A stretch of 64,000 bases of DNA, from assembly GCF_019061145.1 (NCBI RefSeq), contig NZ_JAHQZS010000002.1, positions 310,001 through 374,000 of the forward strand, written 5' to 3'. Shown here one piece after another: positions 28,902 to 38,692 of the stretch. Positions within the stretch are counted from its first letter, which is position 1. Every line of letters begins with the position of its first letter. The notes below the pieces were generated by a model that was given only the letters and a program-made list of their open reading frames with translations, made no database searches and was not told the DNA's origin. The translations under genes and the position numbers were made by a program. The DNA comes from Anianabacter salinae (GTDB taxonomy: Bacteria > Pseudomonadota > Alphaproteobacteria > Rhodobacterales > Rhodobacteraceae).

Positions 28902-29774
28902 TCAGGGCAACGCAATCGCGCGCCATTGCCTCATGTTTGACCTGAACCACGTCCGCTGTCTCTTGGCAAATTGCCGAGTTGCGATTTTTCCGGCGGCGCT
29001 GGTGTCCGCGCGCGACAGTCTGCCGTCGAGATGGGCCATCAGCTCGGCGGCGCCTATTGCCTTGGCACTTGGAAGATCGGGCCGCCAGGTTGCGCGGTTC
29101 GCCCGCGCCTCGTCAAGCGCGCCGCCGGCGAGCATCCTCTCGAAGCGGTCCGCGATCCGGTCGTTCAGCCAGTCGCGGACTGCGTCCAGCACCAGCGCCT
29201 CGGCCTTGTCCAGCGGCAAGAGAGGCGGCGGCGTGTCGTCCTGCCAGGCCCAGATCGGCCGCCCGGTGCTGCGCAGCACCTCCCAGGCGCGCTGGACGCG
29301 CATCGGGTTGGCGGTGTCGATCCGGGCGCGGGTTTCGTCGTCAAGCTCTGCCGCCAGTGCCGCCGCGCCCTCTGCCGCACGCCGCGCGTCCGCCTCTTGC
29401 CGCACCTCGGGCGGGGTCGGGGGGATGTCGGCAAGCCCCTCGGTCAGCGCCTTGAAATACAGCCCCGTGCCGCCGACGATGATCGGGCGCCGCGCGCCGT
29501 CCAGCAACGCCGCCACCTCGCGCAGCCATTCCCCGACCGAATAGGGATGATCGCCCGGCACATGCCCATACAAGCGGTGCGGCACCCGCGCCTCGTCCGC
29601 CTCGGAGGGCCGCGCGGTCAACACGCGCCAGTCGCTGAACACCTGCAAGGCGTCGGCGTTGACGATCACGCCGCCGTCACGCTCGGCGATATCCAACGCA
29701 AGCGCGGACTTGCCCGACGCCGTCGGCCCCGCGATCAGGACGGGGCGGTCGCGCGCGATGCCGGACAGGCGCAT
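28902..29774 (-). CDS. miaA: tRNA dimethylallyltransferase
   Basis: Transfers the dimethylallyl group from DMAPP to A37 of tRNAs that read UNN codons. The 290-residue protein starts at 29774 (GTGAGG six bases upstream); a GTG at 29786 is possible. It has the P-loop [15 protein letters not shown], the [19 protein letters not shown] segment, [18 protein letters not shown], and the terminal [11 protein letters not shown] motif. It is divergent from pyrH. Confidence 0.95.
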   Translation of the reverse strand: MRLSGIARDRPVLIAGPTASGKSALALDIAERDGGVIVNADALQVFSDWRVLTARPSEADEARVPHRLYGHVPGDHPYSVGEWLREVAALLDGARRPIIVGGTGLYFKALTEGLADIPPTPPEVRQEADARRAAEGAAALAAELDDETRARIDTANPMRVQRAWEVLRSTGRPIWAWQDDTPPPLLPLDKAEALVLDAVRDWLNDRIADRFERMLAGGALDEARANRATWRPDLPSAKAIGAAELMAHLDGRLSRADTSAAGKIATRQFAKRQRTWFRSNMRQWRAIALP

Positions 29775-29806
29775 TGTGGGCCTCACTCATGGGCCGCGAC
29801 GGGCCG

Positions 29807-29835
29807 TTGAAACTTCGCTGCTTTTCCGACATTTT
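29807..29835 (+). promoter_or_regulatory. Possible promoter of the pyrH-frr-uppS operon
   Basis: TTGAAA at 29807-29812 with a 17-base spacer to CATTTT at 29830-29835, in the 97-base divergent gap between miaA and pyrH. The -35 is good and the -10 poor. Confidence 0.35.
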
Positions 29836-29871
29836 CGCGCGCAACGCAAAACCGGTGGACAGGACAGTGAC

Positions 29872-30606
29872 ATGAGTGGCGACGAAACGAAGCCGGTGAC
29901 AAGATACAGGCGCGTCCTTCTGAAGATTTCCGGCGAGGCGTTGATGGGGGACCAGGGCTTTGGCCTGCACCCGCCAACCGTGTCGCGCATCGCCAACGAG
30001 GTGAAATCGGTCCACGACCTGGGCGTCGAGATCTGCATGGTCATCGGCGGCGGCAACATCTTTCGCGGGCTGGCGGGGTCCGCACAGGGGATGGAGCGGA
30101 CGACAGCCGACTACATGGGCATGCTTGCCACCGTGATGAACGCGCTGGCGATGCAGTCCGCGCTGGAACAGATCGGCGTCTTCACCCGCGTTGTCAGCGC
30201 GATCCCGATGGACCAGGTGTGCGAGCCCTACATCCGCCGCCGCGCCGTGCGCCACCTTGAGAAAAAGCGCGTCTGCGTCTTTGCTGCGGGCACCGGAAAC
30301 CCCTATTTCACCACCGACACGGCCGCGACTTTGCGTGCGAATGAAATGAGTTGCGAGGCGATCTTCAAGGGAACCAAGGTCGACGGCGTCTATGACAAGG
30401 ACCCCAAGAAGCACAGCGACGCCGTGCGCTATGACCGGATCACCTATGACGAGGTTCTGCAGCAGCATCTGGGCGTGATGGACGCCTCTGCGATCGCGCT
30501 TGCCCGCGACAACAGCCTGCCGATCATCGTCTTCTCGCTGGACGAGCCGGGCGGGTTCCGGGGCATCCTTGCGGGGGAAGGCACCTATACAACCGTACAT
30601 GGCTGA
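29872..30606 (+). CDS. pyrH: UMP kinase
   Basis: Converts UMP to UDP; hexameric and allosterically controlled. The 244-residue protein shows [61 protein letters not shown] and the [10 protein letters not shown] segment, all diagnostic. The start at 29872 gives [14 protein letters not shown]. It begins the pyrH-frr-uppS-cdsA-dxr-rseP-bamA block, a deeply conserved order. Confidence 0.97.
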   Translation: MSGDETKPVTRYRRVLLKISGEALMGDQGFGLHPPTVSRIANEVKSVHDLGVEICMVIGGGNIFRGLAGSAQGMERTTADYMGMLATVMNALAMQSALEQIGVFTRVVSAIPMDQVCEPYIRRRAVRHLEKKRVCVFAAGTGNPYFTTDTAATLRANEMSCEAIFKGTKVDGVYDKDPKKHSDAVRYDRITYDEVLQQHLGVMDASAIALARDNSLPIIVFSLDEPGGFRGILAGEGTYTTVHG

Positions 30607-30669
30607 CGGTATAGACATCTGAACTTGGGCGCGCCCGGCGCCGCCCGGAAGACAAAGAGAAGAACTGAC

Positions 30670-31233
30670 ATGGCAGACGACAGCGACATCGACATCGACG
30701 ACCTCAAGCGCCGGATGGATGGCGCCATCGCCGCCCTTCGCACCGAATTCGGATCGCTGCGGACGGGCCGCGCCGCTGCCTCGATGCTCGAGCCGGTGAT
30801 GGTCGACGCCTACGGCCAGATGACGCCGGTCAATCAGGTCGGCACGGTCAACGTGCCAGAGCCGCGGATGATTACGCTGAACGTCTGGGACAAGGCGATG
30901 GTCGGCAAGGTTGAAAAGGCGATCCGCGAGTCGGGGCTGGGCATCAACCCGCAGACCGACGGCACGATCATCCGCCTGCCGATTCCCGAGTTGAACGAGG
31001 AACGCCGCACCCAGTTGACCAAGGTGGCCGCGCAATATGCCGAACACGCCCGCGTCGCGATCCGCAACGTGCGCCGCGATGGCATGGACCAGCTGAAGAA
31101 GGCCAAGGCCGCCGGCATGTCCGAGGACGACAACAAGCTGTGGTCGGGCGAAGTGCAGGAATTGACCGACAAATACATCAAGATGGTCGATGAAACGCTT
31201 GAGACCAAACAGGAAGAGATCATGCAGGTCTGA
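30670..31233 (+). CDS. frr: Ribosome recycling factor
   Basis: With EF-G it splits post-termination ribosomes. The 187-residue protein has [67 protein letters not shown] and the C-terminal helical tail, split here for length into known RRF segments. Length is normal. It is 63 bases after pyrH. Confidence 0.97.
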   Translation: MADDSDIDIDDLKRRMDGAIAALRTEFGSLRTGRAAASMLEPVMVDAYGQMTPVNQVGTVNVPEPRMITLNVWDKAMVGKVEKAIRESGLGINPQTDGTIIRLPIPELNEERRTQLTKVAAQYAEHARVAIRNVRRDGMDQLKKAKAAGMSEDDNKLWSGEVQELTDKYIKMVDETLETKQEEIMQV

Positions 31234-31260
31234 TCCTGCATGACGGACAGGAGACGCGAC

Positions 31261-31980
31261 ATGACCGTTCAGCCCCCGACCGGCCCGCGCCACGTTGCCA
31301 TCATCATGGACGGCAACGGACGCTGGGCACAGGCGCGCGGCAAGCCGCGCCTGTTCGGCCACCATGCCGGGGCCAAGCGCGTCCGCGAGATCGTCGAGGC
31401 CTGCCCCCATGCCGGTGTGCGATACCTGACGCTCTTCGCCTTCTCGACAGAGAACTGGAAGCGCACGCAATCCGAGGTCGCCGGGCTGATGTCGCTGTTC
31501 CGCCGCTATATCCGCCGCGAGGCGCGCGAATTGCGCGACGAGGGCGTGCGTGTGCGCTTTATCGGTGACCGCGTGCGGCTAGAGCCCAAGCTGGTGCGCA
31601 TGATGGACGAGCTTGAACTGATGACGGCGCACAACGATGCGCTGCACCTGACCATCGCCATCAACTACGGCGGCCGCGACGAGATCGGCCGCGCGACCAA
31701 GCGACTTGCGCGCGAGGTGGCCGCGGGCCGCATCGACGCCGACAGCGTGGACGAGACGACGCTGGCGCGCTTCCTCGACACCTGCGTTCTGCCCGACCCC
31801 GACCTTGTGATCCGCACCAGCGGCGAGGCGCGGATTTCCAACTTCCTGCTGTGGCAGTCGGCGTATTCGGAATACGAGTTCGTCGACACGCTCTGGCCGG
31901 ATTTCACCGCGCGGCATTTCGGTGATGTCTGCCGGGCTTACGGCCAGCGCGACCGCCGCTTCGGTGCCGTCACCGCATGA
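31261..31980 (+). CDS. uppS: Undecaprenyl diphosphate synthase
   Basis: Condenses isopentenyl diphosphate units onto farnesyl diphosphate to make the C55 carrier used in cell-wall synthesis. The 239-residue protein has the cis-prenyltransferase motifs: HVAIIMDGNGRWAQ with the catalytic Asp, LFGHHAGAKR, LTLFAFSTENWKR, INYGGRDEI, and DLVIRTSGEARISNFLLWQ. GGAGA precedes the start. It overlaps cdsA by four bases. Confidence 0.96.
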   Translation: MTVQPPTGPRHVAIIMDGNGRWAQARGKPRLFGHHAGAKRVREIVEACPHAGVRYLTLFAFSTENWKRTQSEVAGLMSLFRRYIRREARELRDEGVRVRFIGDRVRLEPKLVRMMDELELMTAHNDALHLTIAINYGGRDEIGRATKRLAREVAAGRIDADSVDETTLARFLDTCVLPDPDLVIRTSGEARISNFLLWQSAYSEYEFVDTLWPDFTARHFGDVCRAYGQRDRRFGAVTA

Positions 31981-32771
31981 CGGACCACGCCGCGAAGTGG
32001 GATGACCTGGCCGTCCGGCTGGCCACGAGCGCGGTGCTGATGCTGGTCGGTGTCTCGGCGATCTGGGCGGGGGGCTACTGGTTCATCCTGCTGGCCTGCG
32101 TGGTGTCCGGCGTCATGGTGTGGGAGCTTGTCCGCATGGTGTCGCCGTCGAACCCTGACAAGGCGGTGCGCATCGGCATCGGCACCGGTCTGGCGGTTCT
32201 GCTGGCGGTGCATGCGCCGGTGGCGATCGCGCTTCTCATCATCCTTGGCACGACGATCTGGACCGGGCTTCGCATGCCCGAACGTCGGCGCGTCTATGCC
32301 GCCTATGCCCTTGGCATCATGGTCGCAAGCTGGGGCCTGCCTCTGTTTCGCGACAGCAACGGGTCGACCTGGCTGTTCTGGCTGGTGATCGTGGTCGCCG
32401 CGACAGACGTGTTCGGCTATTTCGGCGGGCGGATGATCGGCGGGCGCAAGTTCTGGCCCGCGATCAGCCCGAAAAAGACCTGGGCGGGCGTGCTGGCGGG
32501 CTGGGTTGCGGCAGCGCTGGTCGGCGCGGCGTTCCTGGGCGTGACGCAGGCGCAGGGCGAGTTGATCCTGTTCTCGATCCTGGTCTCTTTTGCCTCGCAA
32601 CTGGGCGACATCGCCGAAAGCGCGGTAAAGCGGGCGATGAAGGTCAAGGATTCCTCGCGCCTGTTGCCGGGTCACGGCGGGCTTTGGGATCGCTTCGACG
32701 GCTTGCTGGGCGGCTCTCTCATCATGCTGCTGCTGTCCTACGCCTATCACGCGCCCGCGGTGGCGTTCTGA
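31977..32771 (+). CDS. cdsA: Phosphatidate cytidylyltransferase
   Basis: Inner-membrane enzyme making CDP-diacylglycerol from phosphatidate and CTP. The 264-residue protein has about seven membrane helices and the C-terminal CDS signature visible as SAVKRAMKVKDSSRLLPGHGG followed by LWDRFDGLLGG. It starts within the uppS end (ATGA) and its stop touches the dxr start (TGATG), so all three are translationally coupled. Confidence 0.94.
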   Translation: MTDHAAKWDDLAVRLATSAVLMLVGVSAIWAGGYWFILLACVVSGVMVWELVRMVSPSNPDKAVRIGIGTGLAVLLAVHAPVAIALLIILGTTIWTGLRMPERRRVYAAYALGIMVASWGLPLFRDSNGSTWLFWLVIVVAATDVFGYFGGRMIGGRKFWPAISPKKTWAGVLAGWVAAALVGAAFLGVTQAQGELILFSILVSFASQLGDIAESAVKRAMKVKDSSRLLPGHGGLWDRFDGLLGGSLIMLLLSYAYHAPAVAF

Positions 32772-33946
32772 TGGTGCGGCGGGTGTCGATCTTTGGTGCG
32801 ACGGGGTCCATCGGGCAGAACACGCTCGACCTGATCGCCCGCGCGCCTGACGAATACAGCGTCGTTGCGCTGACCGGGGCGCGCAACATCGACCAGTTGG
32901 CTGCCGATGCGATCCGCTTTGGTGCAGAGATCGCGGTCACCTGCCATGACGAGCTGCTTGGCGACCTGCGCACGGCCTTGGCCGGAACCGGGATCGAGGC
33001 GGCGGCGGGCGCAGAGGCGCTGGTCGAGGCGGCGGACCGCCCGGCGGACTGGATCATGTCGGCCATCGTCGGCGCCGCAGGCCTTGCGCCGGGGTTCCGC
33101 GCGCTGCGGCAGGGCACGACGCTGGCGTTGGCGAACAAGGAAAGCCTTGTGACTGCCGGTCCCTTGCTGATGGCCGAGGCTGCCCGCCATGGCGCGCGCA
33201 TCCTGCCGGTGGACAGCGAACATTCCGCCGTGTTTCAGGCGCTTGTGGGCGAGGACATGGCGGCGGTCGAGCGCATCGTCATCACCGCCTCGGGCGGCGC
33301 GTTCCGCGACTGGCCGCTGGAGGACCTGCCGAACGCCACGCTGGCCGAGGCGTCCTGCCACCCCAACTGGGCGATGGGCCAGCGCATCACCATCGACAGC
33401 GCCTCGATGTTCAACAAGTCGCTCGAACTGATCGAGACGCGGGAATATTTCGGCATCGATCCTGCGCGGATCGAGGTGCTGGTGCATCCTGAAAGCCTGA
33501 TCCACGCGCTGGTAGGGTTCCGCGACGGGGCTTTGATGGCGCATGTCGGCCCGCCCGACATGCGCCACGCCATCGGCTATGCGCTGCACTGGCCTGACCG
33601 TCGGCATTTGCCGGTGGAGCGGCTGGACCTTGCCGCCATCGGGCAACTCACCTTCCGCGCCCCCGATGAGGCACGCTGGCCCGCGCTGCGCCTTGCGCGC
33701 GAGGTGATGCAGACGGGCGGCCTCGCGGGCGCGGTGTTCAATGCCGCCAAGGAACGCGCGCTCGATGCGTTCATCGCCGGAGAGATCGGGTTCACCCGCA
33801 TGGCCGAGGTCGTCGAGGCCACGCTGAACGGCCTTTCCGGTGAACTTGCCGCGAGCGGGGGCGGGTTCGACCTTGAAGCCGTGGCCGATATGGACCATCT
33901 GGCGCGGGAACGGGCCGGGGCAGAGGCGCGCCTGCGCGCCGCATGA
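32771..33946 (+). CDS. dxr: 1-deoxy-D-xylulose 5-phosphate reductoisomerase
   Basis: Second step of the MEP isoprenoid pathway, NADPH-dependent; supplies precursors for UppS and MiaA encoded nearby. The 391-residue protein has the NADPH-binding RVSIFGATGSIGQNTLDLI, LANKESLVTAG, the metal and substrate sites PVDSEHSAVFQ and TASGGAFRDWPLEDL, and MGQRITIDSASMFNKSLE. The start ATG overlaps the cdsA stop. Confidence 0.96.
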   Translation: MVRRVSIFGATGSIGQNTLDLIARAPDEYSVVALTGARNIDQLAADAIRFGAEIAVTCHDELLGDLRTALAGTGIEAAAGAEALVEAADRPADWIMSAIVGAAGLAPGFRALRQGTTLALANKESLVTAGPLLMAEAARHGARILPVDSEHSAVFQALVGEDMAAVERIVITASGGAFRDWPLEDLPNATLAEASCHPNWAMGQRITIDSASMFNKSLELIETREYFGIDPARIEVLVHPESLIHALVGFRDGALMAHVGPPDMRHAIGYALHWPDRRHLPVERLDLAAIGQLTFRAPDEARWPALRLAREVMQTGGLAGAVFNAAKERALDAFIAGEIGFTRMAEVVEATLNGLSGELAASGGGFDLEAVADMDHLARERAGAEARLRAA

Positions 33947-33959
33947 ACAAGGAAGACCA

Positions 33960-35294
33960 GTGGATATTGTCGGACTGATCCCGTCGTTCGGAGGGTTCTT
34001 CTACACCCTCGCGGCATTCGTCATCGCGCTGTCGGTGATCGTCGCGGTCCATGAATACGGCCATTACATCGTCGGGCGCTGGTCGGGCATCCAGCCCGAG
34101 GTGTTCTCGCTGGGGTTCGGCCCCGTGCTGTTTAGCCGGATGGACAGGCGCGGCACGCGCTGGCAGATCGCCGCGCTTCCGTTCGGCGGCTACGTCAAGT
34201 TCCTTGGCGATGCGAACGCGGCCAGCGCGGGCCCGGGTGAGGATCTGGGCGAGATGCCTGACGAGATGAAGCGCCGCACGATGCAGGGTGCCCCGCTGTG
34301 GGCACGGGCTGCGACCGTCGCGGCGGGACCGGTGTTCAACTTCATCCTGTCGGTCGTGGTCTTCGCCGCCGTTATCATGGTGCGCGGCACCGCGTCCGAG
34401 CCGTTGACCATCGACACGCTGACGCCCCTGCCTGCCGAGGTTCAGGAGTTGCGACAGGGCGATGCGCTGCTGTCCGTCGCGGGCCAGTCGTTTTCCACGA
34501 TTGCCGAGTTTCCCGCCGCGGCCAATCTGCCGGTCGAGCCGATCCTCGATTACACCGTGCAGCGCGGCGGATCAGAGACTGCCGTGCGCGCGCCCTATCC
34601 CTATCCCCCGCTGGTGTCGGGGCTGACGCCCGGCTCTGCCGCCATGGACGCAGGGCTGAGGGTCGGCGATGTGATTACCGCCATCGACGGCACCGAGATC
34701 TTCACCTTCACCCAACTGCGCGAGGCTGTCGGTGCGTCGGGCGGCGATCCGATGGCGCTGGACGTGTGGCGCGGCGGCGAGACGCGCGCGGTGACGTTGC
34801 AGCCGCGCTCGACCGATCTACCGACCGCAGAGGGGGGCTTTGAAACCCGCTATCTGATCGGCGTGACCGGCGGGCTGATGTTCGAGCCTGCCACCCGTCT
34901 GCCCGGACCGTTCGAGTCGCTGGGGCAGGGGGTGCAGCAGACGTTGTTCATCGTCGAATCCTCGCTGTCGGGCATGTACCACATGGCCGTGGGTGCGATT
35001 TCCAGCTGCAACCTGCGCGGCCCCATCGGCATCGCCGAAACCAGCGGTGCCGTTGCCAGCCAAGGAATTTCCAACTTCATCTGGTTCATCGCGGTGCTGT
35101 CTACGGCGGTCGGCCTTCTGAACCTGTTTCCGATCCCGGTGCTCGATGGCGGGCACCTTGTGTTCTACGCCTATGAGGCTGTGCGCGGCAAACCACCCAG
35201 CGACACCGCGCTGCGCTACATGATGGCGACGGGCTTTGCGCTGCTCATCACGCTGATGATCTTCGCGCTGTCGAACGATCTGTTCTGCCCATAA
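33960..35294 (+). CDS. rseP: Site-2 protease RseP
   Basis: Intramembrane zinc protease that releases sigma factors by cutting anti-sigma proteins and remnant signal peptides. The GTG start at 33960 follows AAGGAAG and gives 444 residues. HEYGH at 31-35 holds two zinc ligands; the third is in NLFPIPVLDGGHL near residue 394. One clear PDZ domain (LTPGSAAMDAGLRVGDVITAIDG) and a weaker one precede it. Position between dxr and bamA is the standard one. Confidence 0.94.
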   Translation: MDIVGLIPSFGGFFYTLAAFVIALSVIVAVHEYGHYIVGRWSGIQPEVFSLGFGPVLFSRMDRRGTRWQIAALPFGGYVKFLGDANAASAGPGEDLGEMPDEMKRRTMQGAPLWARAATVAAGPVFNFILSVVVFAAVIMVRGTASEPLTIDTLTPLPAEVQELRQGDALLSVAGQSFSTIAEFPAAANLPVEPILDYTVQRGGSETAVRAPYPYPPLVSGLTPGSAAMDAGLRVGDVITAIDGTEIFTFTQLREAVGASGGDPMALDVWRGGETRAVTLQPRSTDLPTAEGGFETRYLIGVTGGLMFEPATRLPGPFESLGQGVQQTLFIVESSLSGMYHMAVGAISSCNLRGPIGIAETSGAVASQGISNFIWFIAVLSTAVGLLNLFPIPVLDGGHLVFYAYEAVRGKPPSDTALRYMMATGFALLITLMIFALSNDLFCP

Positions 35295-35399
35295 GCCGCG
35301 CGGCAAGCGTCGCCGTATCTCCCCGCCAGCGCCCCATTTCCGCCCGATTTCGCCGCCAGATTGCAATGTGAATGGGGCAGCGAAACGCGTGAGGCAAAA

Positions 35400-35525
35400 A
35401 TGCAGACGCTGAAGCGAAAATTTCCTGGGGTCGTGCTTGTGGCCGATCTCAACTGGGACAGACTTCTGACCGTTGCTGCGGTCGTATCGGCGCTTGTCGC
35501 CGGGGCACAGCTCGGCCAACTCTGA
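35400..35525 (+). CDS. 41-aa single-pass membrane peptide
   Basis: A reading frame beginning MQTLKRKFPGVVLVADLNW and ending AGAQLGQL, with a GAGG ribosome site five bases before the ATG. One hydrophobic helix (about residues 22-38) follows a basic, amphipathic N-terminus. It sits alone in the gap between rseP and bamA and is followed by a strong hairpin. Function unknown; it may be an envelope-stress or BAM-associated micropeptide, but that is a guess from position only. Confidence 0.55.
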   Translation: MQTLKRKFPGVVLVADLNWDRLLTVAAVVSALVAGAQLGQL

Positions 35526-35557
35526 ACCCGCGTCCAATCCGGCGGAAAAGATGTGAC

Positions 35558-35598
35558 ACCCCGTGAAGGAAATCTCCTTCGCGGGGTCTCATGCTTTT
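35558..35598 (+). terminator. Hairpin terminator before bamA
   Basis: A 12-bp stem (ACCCCGTGAAGG / CCTTCGCGGGGT, one T-G pair, loop AAATCT) at 35558-35587, followed by CTCATGCTTTT. The T-run is ten bases away, so termination may be partial. It separates the rseP/41-aa unit from the bamA promoter. Confidence 0.6.
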
Positions 35599-35625
35599 GA
35601 CATCCTGCTCTGTTCAAGCTAACCC
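35597..35625 (+). promoter_or_regulatory. Probable bamA promoter
   Basis: Perfect TTGACA at 35597-35602, 17-base spacer, then TAACCC at 35620-35625. It would give a short leader of roughly 26 bases to the bamA start at 35658, which agrees with bamA being transcribed independently of rseP. Confidence 0.5.
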
Positions 35626-35657
35626 ATTCGAAACAGGCGCCTTGGGGGACGTGAGCG

Positions 35658-38009
35658 ATGAGTGATGGATTCGCGGGCATATATGGTAGCAGCGACAAGC
35701 GGCGCTCCAACACCTTGCTCGTCTGGGTTGCTGCCATTGTCCTTGTTCTCATTGGCATGCTGGCCTCGGTCACACCTGCTGCGGCGCAATCCTACCGCTT
35801 CAGCGACGTGCAGATTTCCGGCAACCAGCGGATCGAATCCGGCACGATCCTGTCCTATGCGGCGATTCCTCGGGGCCAGACGGTCAGCGCGGGTGAATTG
35901 AACGCCGCTTACCAGAATATCGTGAATTCGGGCCTGTTCGAGACCGTATCGATCGAACCGCGCGGCAACACGCTGGTGATCGAAGTTACCGAGTTTCCGA
36001 CGATCAACCGCATCTCGATCGAGGGCAACCGCCGTCTCGACGATGATGCCCTGACGCCGCTGCTGCAGTCGCAGTCGCGCCGCGTCTACAGCCCGACCCT
36101 TGCCCAGCAGGACGCGGCGAGCATCATCGAAGCGTACCAGTCGCAGGGCCGCCTTGCCGCCTCCGTCGATCCTGTCATCATTCGCCGCTCGAACAATCGC
36201 GTCGATCTGGTGTTCGAGGTCGCCGAGGGGCAGTCCGTCGAGGTCGAGCGTGTCAGCTTTGTCGGCAACCGTGCCTACACCGACCGCCGCCTGCGCCGCG
36301 TGCTGGAAACCAAACAGGCCGGTCTTTTGCGGGCGATCGTGTCGTCGGACACCTTCGTCGCGGACCGGGTCGAGTTCGACAAGCAGCTTCTGCGCGACTT
36401 CTACCTGGCGCGCGGCTACATCGACATGCAGGTCCTGTCGGCCAGTTCCGAATTCTCGCGCGAACGCAACGCGTTCTTCGTGGTGTTCAACGTGCAGGAA
36501 GGGCAGCCCTTCTCGTTCGGCGACATCAGCGTCAGCAGCGACCTGGCAGAGATCGACCTTGCCGCCTACCAGGATGCGATCCGCATCCGGCCCGGGCAGA
36601 CCTATTCGCCGATGCTTGTGGACCGCACCATCGCGCGCCTCGAAACGCTTGCGGTGCAGCAGGGGCTGGATTTCATCCGCGCCAACCCGCGCGTCACCCG
36701 CAACGACCGCGCCCTGACGCTGGACCTTGAGTTCGTGATCGAGCGTGGCCCGCGCATCTTTGTCGAGCGTATCGACATCGAAGGCAACTCGACCACGCTT
36801 GACCGCGTGATCCGCACGCAGTTCGACACCGTCGAAGGCGACCCCTTCAACCCGCGTGAAATCCGCGAGGCGGCCGAGCGTATCCGCGCGCTCGACCTGT
36901 TCGAGGACGCCAACGTCGAAAGCCGCGAAGGCACATCGCCGGATCAGGTCATCATCGACGTCGATGTCGAGGAAAAGCCCACGGGGTCTGTCGGCTTTGG
37001 CGCCAGCTATGGTGTGTCAAGCGGCGTCGGCTTCAACTTCTCCTTCTCGGAGCGGAACTTCCTTGGCCGTGGCCAGACCGTCGGCGCAGACCTGACACTG
37101 GGCGGCGGCACGCAGACCTACAGCTTCACGTTCATCGAACCCAGCCTTCTGGGACGCGACGTAGGCTTCTCGCTGGGCGCAACCTACAGCACGTCTGACG
37201 CGGCCACCAACACGTCCTACAACACCACGTCCTTCTCGGTTCGTCCCGCGATCAGCTTCCCGACCGGCGAGAACAGCCGCCTCGAGCTGCGCTATACCTT
37301 CGGCGGCGCCGAAGTGTTCTCGGTGCCTGCCGCGTCTTCGGCGATCCTTCAGACCGAGCAGGGCTATGGCCTCGAGACCTACAGCGCCATCGGCTACCAG
37401 TTCGAGTTCGACAACCGCCTTGGCGGCCTGAACCCCGACGCCGGCGTCCTGCTGCGCTTCAGCCAGGACATCGCGGGCCTTGGCGGCAGCGATGCCTTCC
37501 TGCGCACCAACGCGCTGGCTGTCGCGGAAACCACGCTTCCGACCCGCGACATCACGTTCCGGGCGATCTTTGAAGGCGGCGCGATCAACAGCCTTGGCGG
37601 CAACCCGACCAAGGTGACGGACCGCTATTTCCTGTCGACCAACCAGCTTCGCGGCTTCGACGTGCGCGGCACCGGCCCGCGTGACCTGAATGCGGGCAAC
37701 CGCGACGCGCTTGGCGGCAACTTCTACGCCACTGCGCGTTTCGAGACCGATTTCCCCATCGGGCTGCCGGAAGAATACGGCATCGCGGGCGGCGCGTTCT
37801 TTGACGTTGGCACCGTGTTCGGGCTTGGCAATACTGCGGGCACCGGCGGGGCAGTAGACGACAACGCCTACCTGCGCGCGTCGATCGGTCTGTCGGTGTT
37901 CTGGGATACGCCCATCGGTCCGCTGCGCTTCAACTTCGCGCAGCCACTGATCAAGCAGCCCTACGACATCGAGCGCAACTTCGACCTGACCGTGTCTACG
38001 AAGTTCTGA
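35658..38009 (+). CDS. bamA: Outer-membrane assembly factor BamA
   Basis: Omp85-family channel that folds and inserts beta-barrel proteins into the outer membrane. The 783-residue precursor has a long signal peptide ending PAAAQS, five POTRA domains (about residues 45-430; VERVSFVGNRAYTDRRLRRV and VERIDIEGNSTTLDRVIRTQ are POTRA starts), and a 16-strand barrel ending in a C-terminal Phe. The loop-6 motif is LRGFDVRGTGPRD. The gene overlaps skp by one base. Confidence 0.97.
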   Translation: MSDGFAGIYGSSDKRRSNTLLVWVAAIVLVLIGMLASVTPAAAQSYRFSDVQISGNQRIESGTILSYAAIPRGQTVSAGELNAAYQNIVNSGLFETVSIEPRGNTLVIEVTEFPTINRISIEGNRRLDDDALTPLLQSQSRRVYSPTLAQQDAASIIEAYQSQGRLAASVDPVIIRRSNNRVDLVFEVAEGQSVEVERVSFVGNRAYTDRRLRRVLETKQAGLLRAIVSSDTFVADRVEFDKQLLRDFYLARGYIDMQVLSASSEFSRERNAFFVVFNVQEGQPFSFGDISVSSDLAEIDLAAYQDAIRIRPGQTYSPMLVDRTIARLETLAVQQGLDFIRANPRVTRNDRALTLDLEFVIERGPRIFVERIDIEGNSTTLDRVIRTQFDTVEGDPFNPREIREAAERIRALDLFEDANVESREGTSPDQVIIDVDVEEKPTGSVGFGASYGVSSGVGFNFSFSERNFLGRGQTVGADLTLGGGTQTYSFTFIEPSLLGRDVGFSLGATYSTSDAATNTSYNTTSFSVRPAISFPTGENSRLELRYTFGGAEVFSVPAASSAILQTEQGYGLETYSAIGYQFEFDNRLGGLNPDAGVLLRFSQDIAGLGGSDAFLRTNALAVAETTLPTRDITFRAIFEGGAINSLGGNPTKVTDRYFLSTNQLRGFDVRGTGPRDLNAGNRDALGGNFYATARFETDFPIGLPEEYGIAGGAFFDVGTVFGLGNTAGTGGAVDDNAYLRASIGLSVFWDTPIGPLRFNFAQPLIKQPYDIERNFDLTVSTKF

Positions 38010-38620
38010 TGGGTCGCTTCCTTGCACTACCGGGCGCCGCGCTTGTCGCGGCGCTTGCCGTTTGGACCCCGGCATGGGCACAACCGCTCGACAGCGCCGC
38101 CATCGACTCGCCCGTGCTGGTCATCGACCAGGAGCGCCTTTTCCGGCAGTCGGCCCTTGGCACCCGGATCACCGAGGAGCTTGAGGACGCCGCCGCCGCG
38201 CTGGCCGCCGAGAACCGCGAGATCGAGGCGCAACTGTCCGCCGAGGAATTGCGCCTGACCGAACAGCGCGCGACGCTGCCGCCCGAAGAGTTCCGCGCGC
38301 TTGCCGACGCCTTCGACCAGAAGGTGCAGCGGCTGCGGTCCGAGCAGGACCAGAAGGAACGCGAGTTGCAGCGCCGCCGCGATGCCGACCAGCAGGTGTT
38401 CATCAACCAGATCGGCCCGATCTTGGGACAGGTGGCACAGGAACGCTCGGCGCTGATCGTTCTCGATCGCCGCGCCGCGTTCCTTGTATCCGACGCCATC
38501 GACATCACCGACGAATTGATCGCGCGCGTCGATGCCTCGATCGCAGCCGAGGACGCCGAGGAAGATGGCGAAGCGGCGCCTTCTGTCGATGATGCAGAGC
38601 CAGGCGCGCAGGACAACTAA
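38009..38620 (+). CDS. skp: Skp/OmpH-type periplasmic chaperone
   Basis: Holds unfolded outer-membrane proteins on their way to BamA. The 203-residue precursor has a signal peptide (MGRFLALPGAALVAALAVW...AWA), then SPVLVIDQERLFRQSALG and a long charged coiled coil (about residues 55-150, rich in E/Q/R), ending in an acidic tail. Start overlaps the bamA stop. Sequence is divergent from enteric Skp but architecture and position are diagnostic. Confidence 0.88.
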   Translation: MGRFLALPGAALVAALAVWTPAWAQPLDSAAIDSPVLVIDQERLFRQSALGTRITEELEDAAAALAAENREIEAQLSAEELRLTEQRATLPPEEFRALADAFDQKVQRLRSEQDQKERELQRRRDADQQVFINQIGPILGQVAQERSALIVLDRRAAFLVSDAIDITDELIARVDASIAAEDAEEDGEAAPSVDDAEPGAQDN

Positions 38621-38692
38621 CCGCTGTCTTGCCGATCCGTCCGGCAGTTGCTACCACCTCGCGCAACGACGCGCGCTGGCCAAAGGGCAGGG

